In this document: in pieces, positions 34,980 to 42,555 of the stretch
Layout of the letters: each line of letters begins with the position of its first letter
Numbering within the stretch: the stretch's first letter is position 1
From: NP936 sp002726085
GTDB taxonomy: Bacteria > Acidobacteriota > Vicinamibacteria > Vicinamibacterales > UBA8438
Reading direction: 5' to 3'
NCBI GenBank assembly: GCA_036012905.1
Contig: DASCQF010000005.1
Span: forward strand, 1 to 64,000
Length of the DNA: 64,000 bases
Notes under the pieces: model-generated
Databases searched by the model: none
Told to the model about the DNA's origin: nothing
What the model saw: the letters and a program-made list of their open reading frames with translations, nothing else
Made by a program: the position numbers and the translations under genes

Positions 34980-35500
34980 GGTCTCCTCCTGACTGGCGTA
35001 AGTGCGCGGCGTAGCCTGCGGACCGCCTGGTAGACGTTAGCCCGCGCCGCCGCCTCGGTGCACCCGAGCGCGGCACCGACGTCACGGTAACTGAGACCGT
35101 GCAGCTGACGCTGAATGAACGCCGCCCGTTGTCGCCGAGGCAGTTGGCCAATTGCCAGGCGCAGGGCGGCAACTGCCGATGAGCCGTCCTGCGCGGTCGC
35201 GGGGGACGGTCCGTTGCTGGACAGTTCGGGTGTGAGGGCAACCTCGTGGCGGCGACCGCGCGCGCGACGGTGGTTGAGAAACAGATTGGTCGCGATGCGA
35301 TAGAGCCAGGCGCGATGGTTGGAATCGGATCGCAGTCGGGAAAACCGACCGAACGCCCGGAGAAACGTGTCCTGGAACAGGTCTTCTGCCACCGTCGGGT
35401 CGTCCGTGAGCCGGCGCAGGTAGCGCAGGATCTCGGTCTGGTGCCTATCGACCAGCTCGCCAAAATCTCCGGGAGGGCGCCCGCCTCGAGTCGTCGTCAT
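34976..35500 (-). CDS. ECF-family RNA polymerase sigma factor
   Basis: A 174-residue group IV sigma factor. Region 2 spans about residues 14-80 (LVDRHQTEILRYLRRLTDDPTVAEDLFQDTFLRAF, then WLYRIATNLFLNHRR) and region 4 about 110-165 (IGQLPRRQRAAFIQRQLHGLSYRDVGAALGCTEAAARANVYQAVRRLR). A short Ser/Pro-rich linker joins them, with no extra domain. It is coupled by ATGA overlap to the ZAS-alkyltransferase fusion, which is its likely anti-sigma factor. Its own promoter is unclear: a GGAAG/CGTCT pair on the minus strand (35691-35668) has a 14-bp spacer, shorter than usual for ECF promoters. Confidence 0.93.
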   Translation of the reverse strand: MTTTRGGRPPGDFGELVDRHQTEILRYLRRLTDDPTVAEDLFQDTFLRAFGRFSRLRSDSNHRAWLYRIATNLFLNHRRARGRRHEVALTPELSSNGPSPATAQDGSSAVAALRLAIGQLPRRQRAAFIQRQLHGLSYRDVGAALGCTEAAARANVYQAVRRLRRALTPVRRRP

Positions 35501-35699
35501 TACGGTTCAGAGAGTTCAACCTCGCTCCGCGCAAGACACAGCCTCCATGCCTGGTCCTCCGCCCTCAGCCTCGGGCCCTCCCAGGATCAGCGTCCTCGAC
35601 AGCCTGCCAGACGCTATAACCCCGGAGTCGCGTAAATGTGAAAACCGGCGTCGTCGGGTCATGCCGCAGACGTTATGGTACGCTGGCTTCCTTCACAGC

Positions 35700-37364
35700 A
35701 TGCGCAAGGAGTCAGAAGTCAGAAAGCAGAAGGCAGAAGAGAGCCCGCCCACCGCACCATCGACCAACTCCAAGCCATCCGGTGCAAGCCTGGCCCGCTC
35801 GGCCGCCGTCGTCGGCGTGGCGACGATGATCAGCCGTGTTCTCGGGCTCGTGCGAGACCAGGCGCTCGCCAACTTCTTTGGCGCGACCAACGCGATGGAC
35901 GCCTTCTACGTCGCCTACCGCATCCCCAATCTGATGCGCGATCTCTTCGCAGAAGGCACGATGAGCGCCGCGTTCATTCCGACGTTCACACGCCGGCTGA
36001 CCACAGAGGGCCGCGACGCAGCCTGGCGGCTGGGCACACAGTTGATCAACGCGTTGATCGTCATCACCGGAAGCCTGGTGCTAGCCGGTGTCGTGTTTGC
36101 CGAACCGTTGACCCGGCTGTTCGCAGGGGATTTCAGCGAGGTACCCGACAAGCTCGAACTGACAATCAGGATGACGCGCGTGATGCTCCCGTTTCTGACC
36201 ATGGTCGCGGTCGCAGCCGCCTGCATGGGGATGCTCAACTCGCTACACCGGTTTTTCGCGCCGGCGCTGTCACCGGCGATGTTCAACGTCAGCCTCATCC
36301 TGAGCGCCTTCGTGCTGGTGCCACTGATGCCGCGAGCCGGTTTCGAACCGATCATGGCGATCGCGTTTGCCGTGGTGTTGGGCGGTGTGGGCCAGATCGC
36401 CGCCCAGTATTGGGTGCTACGACGGGAGGGATTCCGGTATCGGGTCCGACTGAACCCGGCCGACCGCGGCCTCAGGGAGATCCTGGGACTGATGGGCCCC
36501 GGCACGATCGCCGGCGGAGCGATGCAGGTCAACCTGCTCGTCAACACGATCCTGGCCACCGGTCAGGGCACCGGGGCAGTCTCGTGGCTCACCTACGCGT
36601 TCCGGCTGATGTATCTGCCAATCGGCGTGTTGGGCGTCTCGATCGCGACCGCCGCGCTGCCGGTGTTGTCCCGACATGCCGCGCTCGATGACCTGCGCCA
36701 GATGCGGCGGACCATCTCACACGGCCTCCGATTGATGCTGATGCTGATGGTGCCGGCAACGGTCGGGCTGATCGTCCTGGCGGAACCAATCGTCCGTCTG
36801 ATCTTCGAGCGCGGCGAATTCACCCCGGCAGACACACAGGCTACAGCGCTTGCCCTTACCTGCTATGCACCAGCTATCGTCGGCTACTCTGCTGTACGTC
36901 TCGCCGTCCCCAGCTTCTACGCGCTTGGCACCAGCCTGACTCCCGCCCTGGTCAGCGTCGGGACCGTCATGATCAACATCGTATTGAACCTCATCCTGGT
37001 CCGGGTGCTCGGCTATCAGGGCCTTGCCCTGGGGACGGCCATTGCCGCCCTGGGCAACGCCGCGATGCTGCTCGCGCTCCTGGGAAGGCGGCTCGACGGT
37101 CTAGACGGCGCCACCATTGCCAACTGCTTCGTCCGGATCGCAGTCGCCGCAACGGTGATGGGCGCGGCCGTGTGGCTGGCCGACCAGTGGTTCGCGGCGC
37201 GCTGGCCCGACAGCGGGTTGTGGATTCAGATGCTGACGGTTGGCAGCGAAATCAGCGTTGGCCTGGTGGTCCTGGGCGCCATGGCGCGACTGCTTGGCAT
37301 CGCCGAGTTCAACCAGGCCGTTCATCAGGTCCAGACGCGTCTGAGCCGAACCCGTTCACGCTGA
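35700..37364 (+). CDS. murJ: lipid II flippase MurJ (MviN family)
   Basis: A MATE-like flippase (554 residues, about 14 membrane helices) that moves lipid II across the inner membrane. The family start region SLARSAAVVGVATMISRVLGLVRDQALANFFGA and DAFYVAYRIPNLMRDLFAEGTMSAAFIPTF are unmistakable. From ATG 35700 the protein carries a hydrophilic N-terminal tail of about 35 residues, part of which (SEVRKQKAE) is encoded by a heptad repeat tract. A later start is conceivable, but no good ATG lies just before the first helix. Location away from the dcw cluster is common. Confidence 0.95.
   Translation: MRKESEVRKQKAEESPPTAPSTNSKPSGASLARSAAVVGVATMISRVLGLVRDQALANFFGATNAMDAFYVAYRIPNLMRDLFAEGTMSAAFIPTFTRRLTTEGRDAAWRLGTQLINALIVITGSLVLAGVVFAEPLTRLFAGDFSEVPDKLELTIRMTRVMLPFLTMVAVAAACMGMLNSLHRFFAPALSPAMFNVSLILSAFVLVPLMPRAGFEPIMAIAFAVVLGGVGQIAAQYWVLRREGFRYRVRLNPADRGLREILGLMGPGTIAGGAMQVNLLVNTILATGQGTGAVSWLTYAFRLMYLPIGVLGVSIATAALPVLSRHAALDDLRQMRRTISHGLRLMLMLMVPATVGLIVLAEPIVRLIFERGEFTPADTQATALALTCYAPAIVGYSAVRLAVPSFYALGTSLTPALVSVGTVMINIVLNLILVRVLGYQGLALGTAIAALGNAAMLLALLGRRLDGLDGATIANCFVRIAVAATVMGAAVWLADQWFAARWPDSGLWIQMLTVGSEISVGLVVLGAMARLLGIAEFNQAVHQVQTRLSRTRSR
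35711..35738. repeat. heptanucleotide tandem tract, GTCAGAA units, inside the murJ reading frame
   Basis: GTCAGAA-GTCAGAA-AGCAGAA-GGCAGAA, the reverse complement of the TTCTGAC type at 598 and 62985. It begins eight bases after the chosen murJ ATG and is translated if that start is right. Confidence 0.85.
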
Positions 37365-37412
37365 TCCGTCTCCACCGGGACGTCCAGGCCCTCGTGGTAC
37401 GATAGCGCTCAG

Positions 37413-38198
37413 ATGCGTCGCCCCTACAGTCTCGGCTCCTCCCAGTTCTCGTTCGGCCCGGGCATGATGACCCCGGCCGTGAAAATGTTGATCTGGACCA
37501 ATGTCGGCATCTTCGTAGCCGGCACGCTGATCCCACCGCTGGGCCGTCTGCTCATCGACCTGTTCGGACTCCGTCCTCAGGCGGTGCTGACGGGGTTGCG
37601 AATCTGGCAGCCGTTCACCTACCTGTTTCTGCACGGCGGCTTCAGTCACATCCTGTTCAATATGCTCGTCCTGTGGATGTTCGGCGTTCAGCTCGAGCGT
37701 CTGTGGGGGTCGTCCTACTTTCTGCGTTACTACTTCATCACCGGAATCGGCGCCGGTGTGGCGACCATTGGCGCCGGACTTCTGCCGTTTGCGTTCAGCG
37801 AACCAACGTATCTCGCGGTGACCATCGGAGCATCTGGCGCCATCTACGGACTGCTTATGGCGTTCGCGATCTATTACCCCGACACGCCGATTCTGATGTT
37901 CCTCCTCTTCCCTGTGCCGGCGAAGTATTTCGTGATGATTATCGGGGCCATCACGTTTCTCTCCGTGCCTCGCAGCGCCGGCGTTGCGCACATGGCGCAC
38001 CTCGGCGGTCTCGTCGTCGGGTATGTCTATCTGAAACGCGGCGGCGGAAGCGGCGTGGCCCGGTTCGGACGATTTGGCCTGATGGCCGAGATCAAATACC
38101 GGTATCTTCGCTGGAAGATGGGCCGGCTGCGCCGGAAGTTCGATGTCCATCCCGGGGGCTCCGGCGGAAACGACGACTGGAATGGGAGGGTGCACTGA
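37413..38198 (+). CDS. rhomboid-family intramembrane serine protease
   Basis: A 261-residue six-helix rhomboid. The L1-loop region QPFTYLFLHGGFSHILFNMLVLWMFG with its conserved histidines is present. The catalytic Ser is in IGASGAIYG (about residue 146) and the catalytic His in the VAHMAHLGGLVVGY helix (about residue 195). A basic, glycine-rich cytoplasmic tail follows. A proteolytic substrate cannot be predicted. It starts 48 bp after murJ and probably shares its transcript. Confidence 0.92.
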   Translation: MRRPYSLGSSQFSFGPGMMTPAVKMLIWTNVGIFVAGTLIPPLGRLLIDLFGLRPQAVLTGLRIWQPFTYLFLHGGFSHILFNMLVLWMFGVQLERLWGSSYFLRYYFITGIGAGVATIGAGLLPFAFSEPTYLAVTIGASGAIYGLLMAFAIYYPDTPILMFLLFPVPAKYFVMIIGAITFLSVPRSAGVAHMAHLGGLVVGYVYLKRGGGSGVARFGRFGLMAEIKYRYLRWKMGRLRRKFDVHPGGSGGNDDWNGRVH

Positions 38199-38211
38199 GT
38201 ACCAACGCCGT

Positions 38212-38239
38212 GGCTTCAGGCTTCGGGCTTCGGAGTTCG
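38212..38239. repeat. heptanucleotide tandem tract, GGCTTCA/GGCTTCG units, overlapping the cupin gene end
   Basis: GGCTTCA-GGCTTCG-GGCTTCG-GAGTTCG; on the other strand it is the TGAAGCC type also seen at 3263 and 59812. It lies between convergent genes, and the cupin stop codon and last residues (PKPEA) are encoded within it. Confidence 0.8.
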
Positions 38240-38596
38240 GGCGCTCACGCCGGGTAGCCACTCGGACCGGACGGGACTGAACAGGTCGAGCTCGAACGTG
38301 TCGGCAAGCGCCTCGGTCTGATGCGGCACACCCGATGGAATTCGCACAACCTCGCCGTCGCGCACGACGACCTCCTCACCATCGACCCGGACCTTCAGCA
38401 TACCGTCGAGCACGTAGGTCATCTGCTCGCTCTCGTGCGTGTGAAGCGGAACGAGCGCTCCGCGTTTCAGATAGACCTGGACGAGCATCTGCCGGTCACC
38501 GGCGACCAACTTGCGCGAGATCAGCTCAGTGACCTTTTCCAGGTCGAGCTCGTCCCATCCAATTACTGAACCGGCTGGCGCCGACAGCGTATCCAT
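38216..38596 (-). CDS. small cupin-domain protein
   Basis: A 126-residue single-domain cupin. Motif 1 reads LVPLHTHESEQMTYVLDG, with two His, a Glu and a Gln placed to bind a metal. Motif 2 is VRIPSGVPHQTEAL with the fourth ligand His. Such proteins range from metal-dependent dioxygenases and isomerases to ligand sensors, so the role is open. The C terminus (VSARTPKPEA) runs into a heptad repeat tract, suggesting the repeat has replaced or extended the original end. Confidence 0.88.
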   Translation of the reverse strand: MDTLSAPAGSVIGWDELDLEKVTELISRKLVAGDRQMLVQVYLKRGALVPLHTHESEQMTYVLDGMLKVRVDGEEVVVRDGEVVRIPSGVPHQTEALADTFELDLFSPVRSEWLPGVSARTPKPEA

Positions 38597-38645
38597 GAGT
38601 TGATTTCTCTTTTAGAAGCAACAAGTTACCGAGTGCCTGGTTGTG

Positions 38646-38677
38646 GGTCGTAGTGAACGACCACCGTGCGATATAAT
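38646..38677 (+). promoter_or_regulatory. TATAAT -10 with adjacent inverted repeat upstream of the E1 gene
   Basis: A perfect TATAAT at 38672-38677 has no good -35. Instead a perfect inverted repeat GGTCGT-N5-ACGACC (38646-38662) covers the -35 position, as expected for an operator or activator site. Transcription would start near 38684. Confidence 0.55.
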
Positions 38678-38742
38678 CTATGCGCAATGCGGGCCATCCG
38701 CCGAACGCCGGGAACATCTCTGGCACGCAGGACTCAGGCATC

Positions 38743-40881
38743 ATGAAGGGTTCGACGGTCTCTGACGGCGCGAACACCGTGCCGCGAACGCACCAGTACG
38801 AAGGGCTGTCGCGTGACGAGCTGCTCCAGCTGTATCGCACGATGCTACTGTCACGCCGTCTGGACGACAAGGAGATCCAGCTCAAGAATCAGAGCAAGAG
38901 CTTCTTCCAAATCAGCGGAGCGGGGCACGAGGCAATCCTCGTGGCAGCCGGAATGCAGCTCGAGCCGGACCGTGATTGGTTCTTTCCCTATTACCGCGAC
39001 CGAGCCTTGTGTCTGGCACTGGGACTGACCCCACACGAGATGCTCCTTGCGGCGGTCGGCGCCGACACGGATCCGACTTCGGGCGGGCGACAGATGCCGG
39101 CGCACTGGAGCAAACCGGAGCTGCATCTCGTGTCCGGCTCCAGCGCGTGCGCCACCCAGTGTCTTCACGCGGTCGGATGCGCCGAGGCGTGCAAGTTCTA
39201 TCTGCGGTTCCCGGACGTGGCCGACCCGGCCGGCACGTGCTCAGAGGGCGACGTCGTGTGCGTGTCCCTCGGCGACGGGTCGACCAGCGAGGGCGAGTTC
39301 TGGGAGTCTCTGAATACCGCTTGCACGAGACGTCTGCCGGTCGTATTCCTGATCGAGGACAACGGCTATGCCATCTCCGTCCCGGTCGAGATCCAGACAC
39401 CCGGTGGCGACATCGCCCAGGTGGTTTCGGCGTTTCCCGGTCTCGAAGTGATCAGCGTGGACGGAACCGACGCGCTGGCCAGCTACGCCGCGATGCGTCG
39501 CGCACTCGCATATGCCCGCGGCGGACGTGGTCCCGTCGTGGTGAAAGCCAGTGTCGTGCGGCTGTACTCGCACTCGATGTCGGACGACGAGCGGCAGTAC
39601 CGGAGCGAAGCGGAGCGCGACGACGACCGGGCGCGGGACCCGCTCACCCGCTTTTCGGCGTTTCTGAAAGACGAACAGCTGGTCGACGACGACACCCTGG
39701 CGCAAATCGCACGCGACGTAGACGACGAGGTCCGGGACGCAGCCGACCGGGCTGTGGCGGCGACGGCCCCTGATCGGTCCACCGTGCTCGACTACGTCTA
39801 TTCGCCCGACGTGGACCCGGCCTCGGACGAATTCGACGTACCGGGCACTCCCGAGGGCAAGCCAATCACGATGGTCGCGGCCATTAATCGTGCACTGACC
39901 GACGAGATGGCGCGAAATCCGAAGCTCGTCGTGTTCGGGGAAGACGTGGCGGATTGCAGCAGGGCAGAAGCGTTGTCCACCGTGCAAGGCAAGGGCGGCG
40001 TATTCAAGGCGACGCTGGGCCTGCAACGTGCCTACGGACGTGAGCGGGTGTTCAACTCACCGCTCGCCGAGGCCAACATCGTCGGTCGTGCCATAGGCAT
40101 GGCGCTGCGAGGACTGAAGCCGGTCGTCGAGATCCAATTCTTCGACTACATCTGGCCAGCCATGATGCAGATCCGGGACGAGCTGACGATGCTGCGCTAT
40201 CGGTCGAACAACGCCTATTCCTGTCCGCTCGTGATCCGGGCGCCGATCGGTGGGTACTTGCGTGGCGGCTCGCTCTACCACAGTCAGTCCGGCGAGAGCA
40301 TTTTCGCGCACTGCCCCGGTCTGCGCATCGCCTACCCGAGCGACGCCGCCGACGCCGCCGGTCTGCTCCGGTCGGCGATCCGATGCGACGACCCGGTCCT
40401 GTTCCTCGAGCACAAGCATCTGTATCGTCAAACCTACAACAAGGCGGCCTACGCCGGCCCGGACCACCAGATCCCCTTCGGACGCGCGCGGATCCGGAGA
40501 ACGGGCACGGATGTCACGGTGATCACCTGGGGCGCCCTCGTGCAACGGACACTGCTGGCGGCCGAGCGCGCTGCCCAGCAGGGCATCAGCGTGATGGTCA
40601 TCGACCTCCGCACACTGGCGCCCTACGACTGGTCCGCCATCGCCGAGGCGGTCTCTCGGACCAGCCGCGTGGTGGTTGCGCATGAGGACCAGTTGACCTG
40701 CGGGTTCGGGGCCGAGTTGGCCGCGCGCATCGCCGACGAGCTCTTCGAGTATCTAGATGCACCGGTCAAGCGCGTGGGCGCGCTCGATTGTCCGGTGGCG
40801 TATCACCCGGACCTCGAGGAGGCGATTCTGCCGCAGACAGAGGACATCCTGCAGGTCGTCACCACTGTCAGCAACTACTAG
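38743..40881 (+). CDS. 2-oxoacid dehydrogenase E1, alpha and beta subunits fused
   Basis: A 712-residue thiamine-diphosphate enzyme. The first half (about residues 20-355) is the E1-alpha type, with the ThDP motif GDGSTSEGEFWESLN ending at DNGYAIS. The second half (about 375-712) is E1-beta, with FGEDVAD, GVFKATLGLQ, FNSPLAEANIVG and a transketolase C-terminal domain. Branched-chain 2-oxoacid dehydrogenase is the closest type; pyruvate or acetoin are alternatives. No E2 or E3 gene is adjacent. ATG 38743 is used because a TATAAT at 38672 places transcription start after the earlier ATG. Confidence 0.92.
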   Translation: MKGSTVSDGANTVPRTHQYEGLSRDELLQLYRTMLLSRRLDDKEIQLKNQSKSFFQISGAGHEAILVAAGMQLEPDRDWFFPYYRDRALCLALGLTPHEMLLAAVGADTDPTSGGRQMPAHWSKPELHLVSGSSACATQCLHAVGCAEACKFYLRFPDVADPAGTCSEGDVVCVSLGDGSTSEGEFWESLNTACTRRLPVVFLIEDNGYAISVPVEIQTPGGDIAQVVSAFPGLEVISVDGTDALASYAAMRRALAYARGGRGPVVVKASVVRLYSHSMSDDERQYRSEAERDDDRARDPLTRFSAFLKDEQLVDDDTLAQIARDVDDEVRDAADRAVAATAPDRSTVLDYVYSPDVDPASDEFDVPGTPEGKPITMVAAINRALTDEMARNPKLVVFGEDVADCSRAEALSTVQGKGGVFKATLGLQRAYGRERVFNSPLAEANIVGRAIGMALRGLKPVVEIQFFDYIWPAMMQIRDELTMLRYRSNNAYSCPLVIRAPIGGYLRGGSLYHSQSGESIFAHCPGLRIAYPSDAADAAGLLRSAIRCDDPVLFLEHKHLYRQTYNKAAYAGPDHQIPFGRARIRRTGTDVTVITWGALVQRTLLAAERAAQQGISVMVIDLRTLAPYDWSAIAEAVSRTSRVVVAHEDQLTCGFGAELAARIADELFEYLDAPVKRVGALDCPVAYHPDLEEAILPQTEDILQVVTTVSNY

Positions 40882-40890
40882 CAGCCCGAG

Positions 40891-41178
40891 TTACTCCGAC
40901 TCGCCGGCGGACTTGCCCGGACGACGGCGGGCGCGCGCGAGGTCCTCGAACACCGGTCTGAGTGCCGGAAACGTGACAAGCAAGGTCTGAAAATCAGACC
41001 GGCCGATCGTCAGGACGTCGACGGCCGACAGCGCCGTAATCGTCGAGTTGCGCGGCACTTCCTCGAGCAACGCGGTCTCCCCGAAGTAGTCACCCGGTTC
41101 GAGCACGGCGACCCGTTCCGGTGCCTGTCCCGGTCGCTCCTGACAGACTTCCACACGACCCCTGCGGATCACGTAGAG
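40891..41178 (-). pseudogene. severed C-terminal cyclic-nucleotide-binding-like domain of the NDH-2
   Basis: Directly after the TAG that ends the NADH dehydrogenase, the same frame continues for 95 codons as LYVIRRGRVEVC ... EPGDYFGETALLEEVPRNSTITALSAVDVLTIGR. This is the second half of a CRP/cNMP-binding beta barrel whose first half (HFHEGEHLVRQGDFGD) is the end of the upstream product. The natural junction would be GD-x-LYVIRRG, so one codon has become amber. A GTG at 41172 could in theory start a fragment but would not fold alone. Confidence 0.85.
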
Positions 41179-42510
41179 CTAGTCGCCGAAGTCCCCCTGG
41201 CGAACCAGGTGCTCGCCCTCGTGAAAGTGCTCCGCTGCGATCGAGCTGGTGCGGTCGGTCTTGAGCTGCACGATGTCCTGCCGGAGCACAAGGTCGAGCG
41301 CCCAGTCAGTCGCCACCCGCAGCTTCCGGTCGAACCCGGGTAGCTTCATCAGATACACGGTCCGCCAGAGCCACCAGGCGATCAGACCGGACAATTTGAT
41401 GCCGAAGATCTGGGCCACCGCGGACCGGCGTCCCAACGACGCCAGCTGTCCGAGCGCGGAGAAGGAAAACGGACTCGGCTCCCCTCCGTCGATCGCAGCG
41501 ACGATGTTGTCGGCCGCGCATCGGGCCTCCCGGATCGCGTGCTGCGCTGTCGGAGGGGCTGGACGATTGGTGCGGGGGTCTGTCACCACCGCGCAATCGC
41601 CCAGCGCCCAGACCCCGTCGAGTTCCGGCACCGCCAAATGCGGATCGACCGGGAGGCGACCGCGCTGCAACTCTACGCCTAGGGTCTCCAGCAGCGGGTT
41701 TGGACCTGACGGCACGGTCGTGATGATCGTCCGGGCAGCCACCCGGTCGCCGGTGGACAGCAACGCCGCCGAGGCCGTGGCGCTGGCCAGCCGCGTCCCA
41801 AATCGGATCTCGACACTCCGCCCAGACAGCAGCCGGTGGGCAAACCGTCCGAGGCTGGCATCGAGCTCGGGCAGAATCCGATCGCCAGAGTGCAGCAGCA
41901 CCACCTGCAACTCGGCGGGCTCGAGACCCCGATAGTCGCGCACAACCTCTCGGACGAAATCGTTCAGCTCGGCGCCCAGCTCGACACCGGAAAAGCCTCC
42001 GCCCGCGACGATGAATGTCATCAAGGCCCGTCGGGCATCCGGGTCCGGCTCGATCGACGCCTCCTCGAGCACGTTCAGCACGTGGTTGCGAACATGCAGC
42101 GCATCGCCGAGCGACTTGAACGGCATCGCATGCTCGCGCACTCCGGGCAATGCCCCGAGCGCGGGGATGTTTCCCAGTGCAATCACGAGCTGGTCGAACT
42201 CGAGCACGAGCGGTCGCGGACGTGCGCCGGGTCGCAATGTCACTGTGCGAGCCGACAGATCAATCCCATCGATCTCGCGTGTGTACAAGCGTGTCCGCGG
42301 GCACAAACGGCGTAGCGGTGCGATCGTGTCGACGAGTCCGATGCTTGCCGACACGACCTCGGGGATGAGAGGCTGGAAGACGAGGTAGTTGTCGCGGCTG
42401 ACGAGAGACACCTCAACGTCGTCCCGCCGCTTGAGACGCTGCTCGAGTCGCATCGCCGCGTAGACGCCGGCGAAGCCCCCGCCAAGAATCAGAATCCGTC
42501 GTCGGTTCAC
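41179..42510 (-). CDS. ndh: type II NADH dehydrogenase (NDH-2), truncated by in-frame amber codon
   Basis: A 443-residue FAD-dependent NADH:quinone oxidoreductase. FAD loop ILILGGGFAGVYAAMRLE is at the N terminus, a second Rossmann motif FIVAGGGFSGVELGAELNDF near residue 170, and WALGDCAVV with the quinone-site-like APPTAQHAIREARCAADNI near residue 320. Hydrophobic C-terminal segments mediate membrane contact. The product ends inside a cyclic-nucleotide-binding domain because codon 444 is TAG. The oxidoreductase part is complete, so it may still work without the regulatory tail. Confidence 0.9.
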   Translation of the reverse strand: MNRRRILILGGGFAGVYAAMRLEQRLKRRDDVEVSLVSRDNYLVFQPLIPEVVSASIGLVDTIAPLRRLCPRTRLYTREIDGIDLSARTVTLRPGARPRPLVLEFDQLVIALGNIPALGALPGVREHAMPFKSLGDALHVRNHVLNVLEEASIEPDPDARRALMTFIVAGGGFSGVELGAELNDFVREVVRDYRGLEPAELQVVLLHSGDRILPELDASLGRFAHRLLSGRSVEIRFGTRLASATASAALLSTGDRVAARTIITTVPSGPNPLLETLGVELQRGRLPVDPHLAVPELDGVWALGDCAVVTDPRTNRPAPPTAQHAIREARCAADNIVAAIDGGEPSPFSFSALGQLASLGRRSAVAQIFGIKLSGLIAWWLWRTVYLMKLPGFDRKLRVATDWALDLVLRQDIVQLKTDRTSSIAAEHFHEGEHLVRQGDFGD

Positions 42511-42555
42511 AGTGTCGGGCGCAGTCCGCGCGCGCGAGGCTGGGGAAAAGGTCAG

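Noticed and set aside
35501..35520. TGAAC direct repeat just upstream of the ECF sigma ATG as an autoregulatory promoter
   Set aside because: It lies within 20 bases of the start codon, too close for a -35/-10 pair, and no matching second element is visible.
41179..41181. Pyrrolysine or programmed read-through of the TAG in ndh
   Set aside because: No pyl genes or recoding element are visible in the window; a point change or sequencing error is simpler. Kept only as a point to check.
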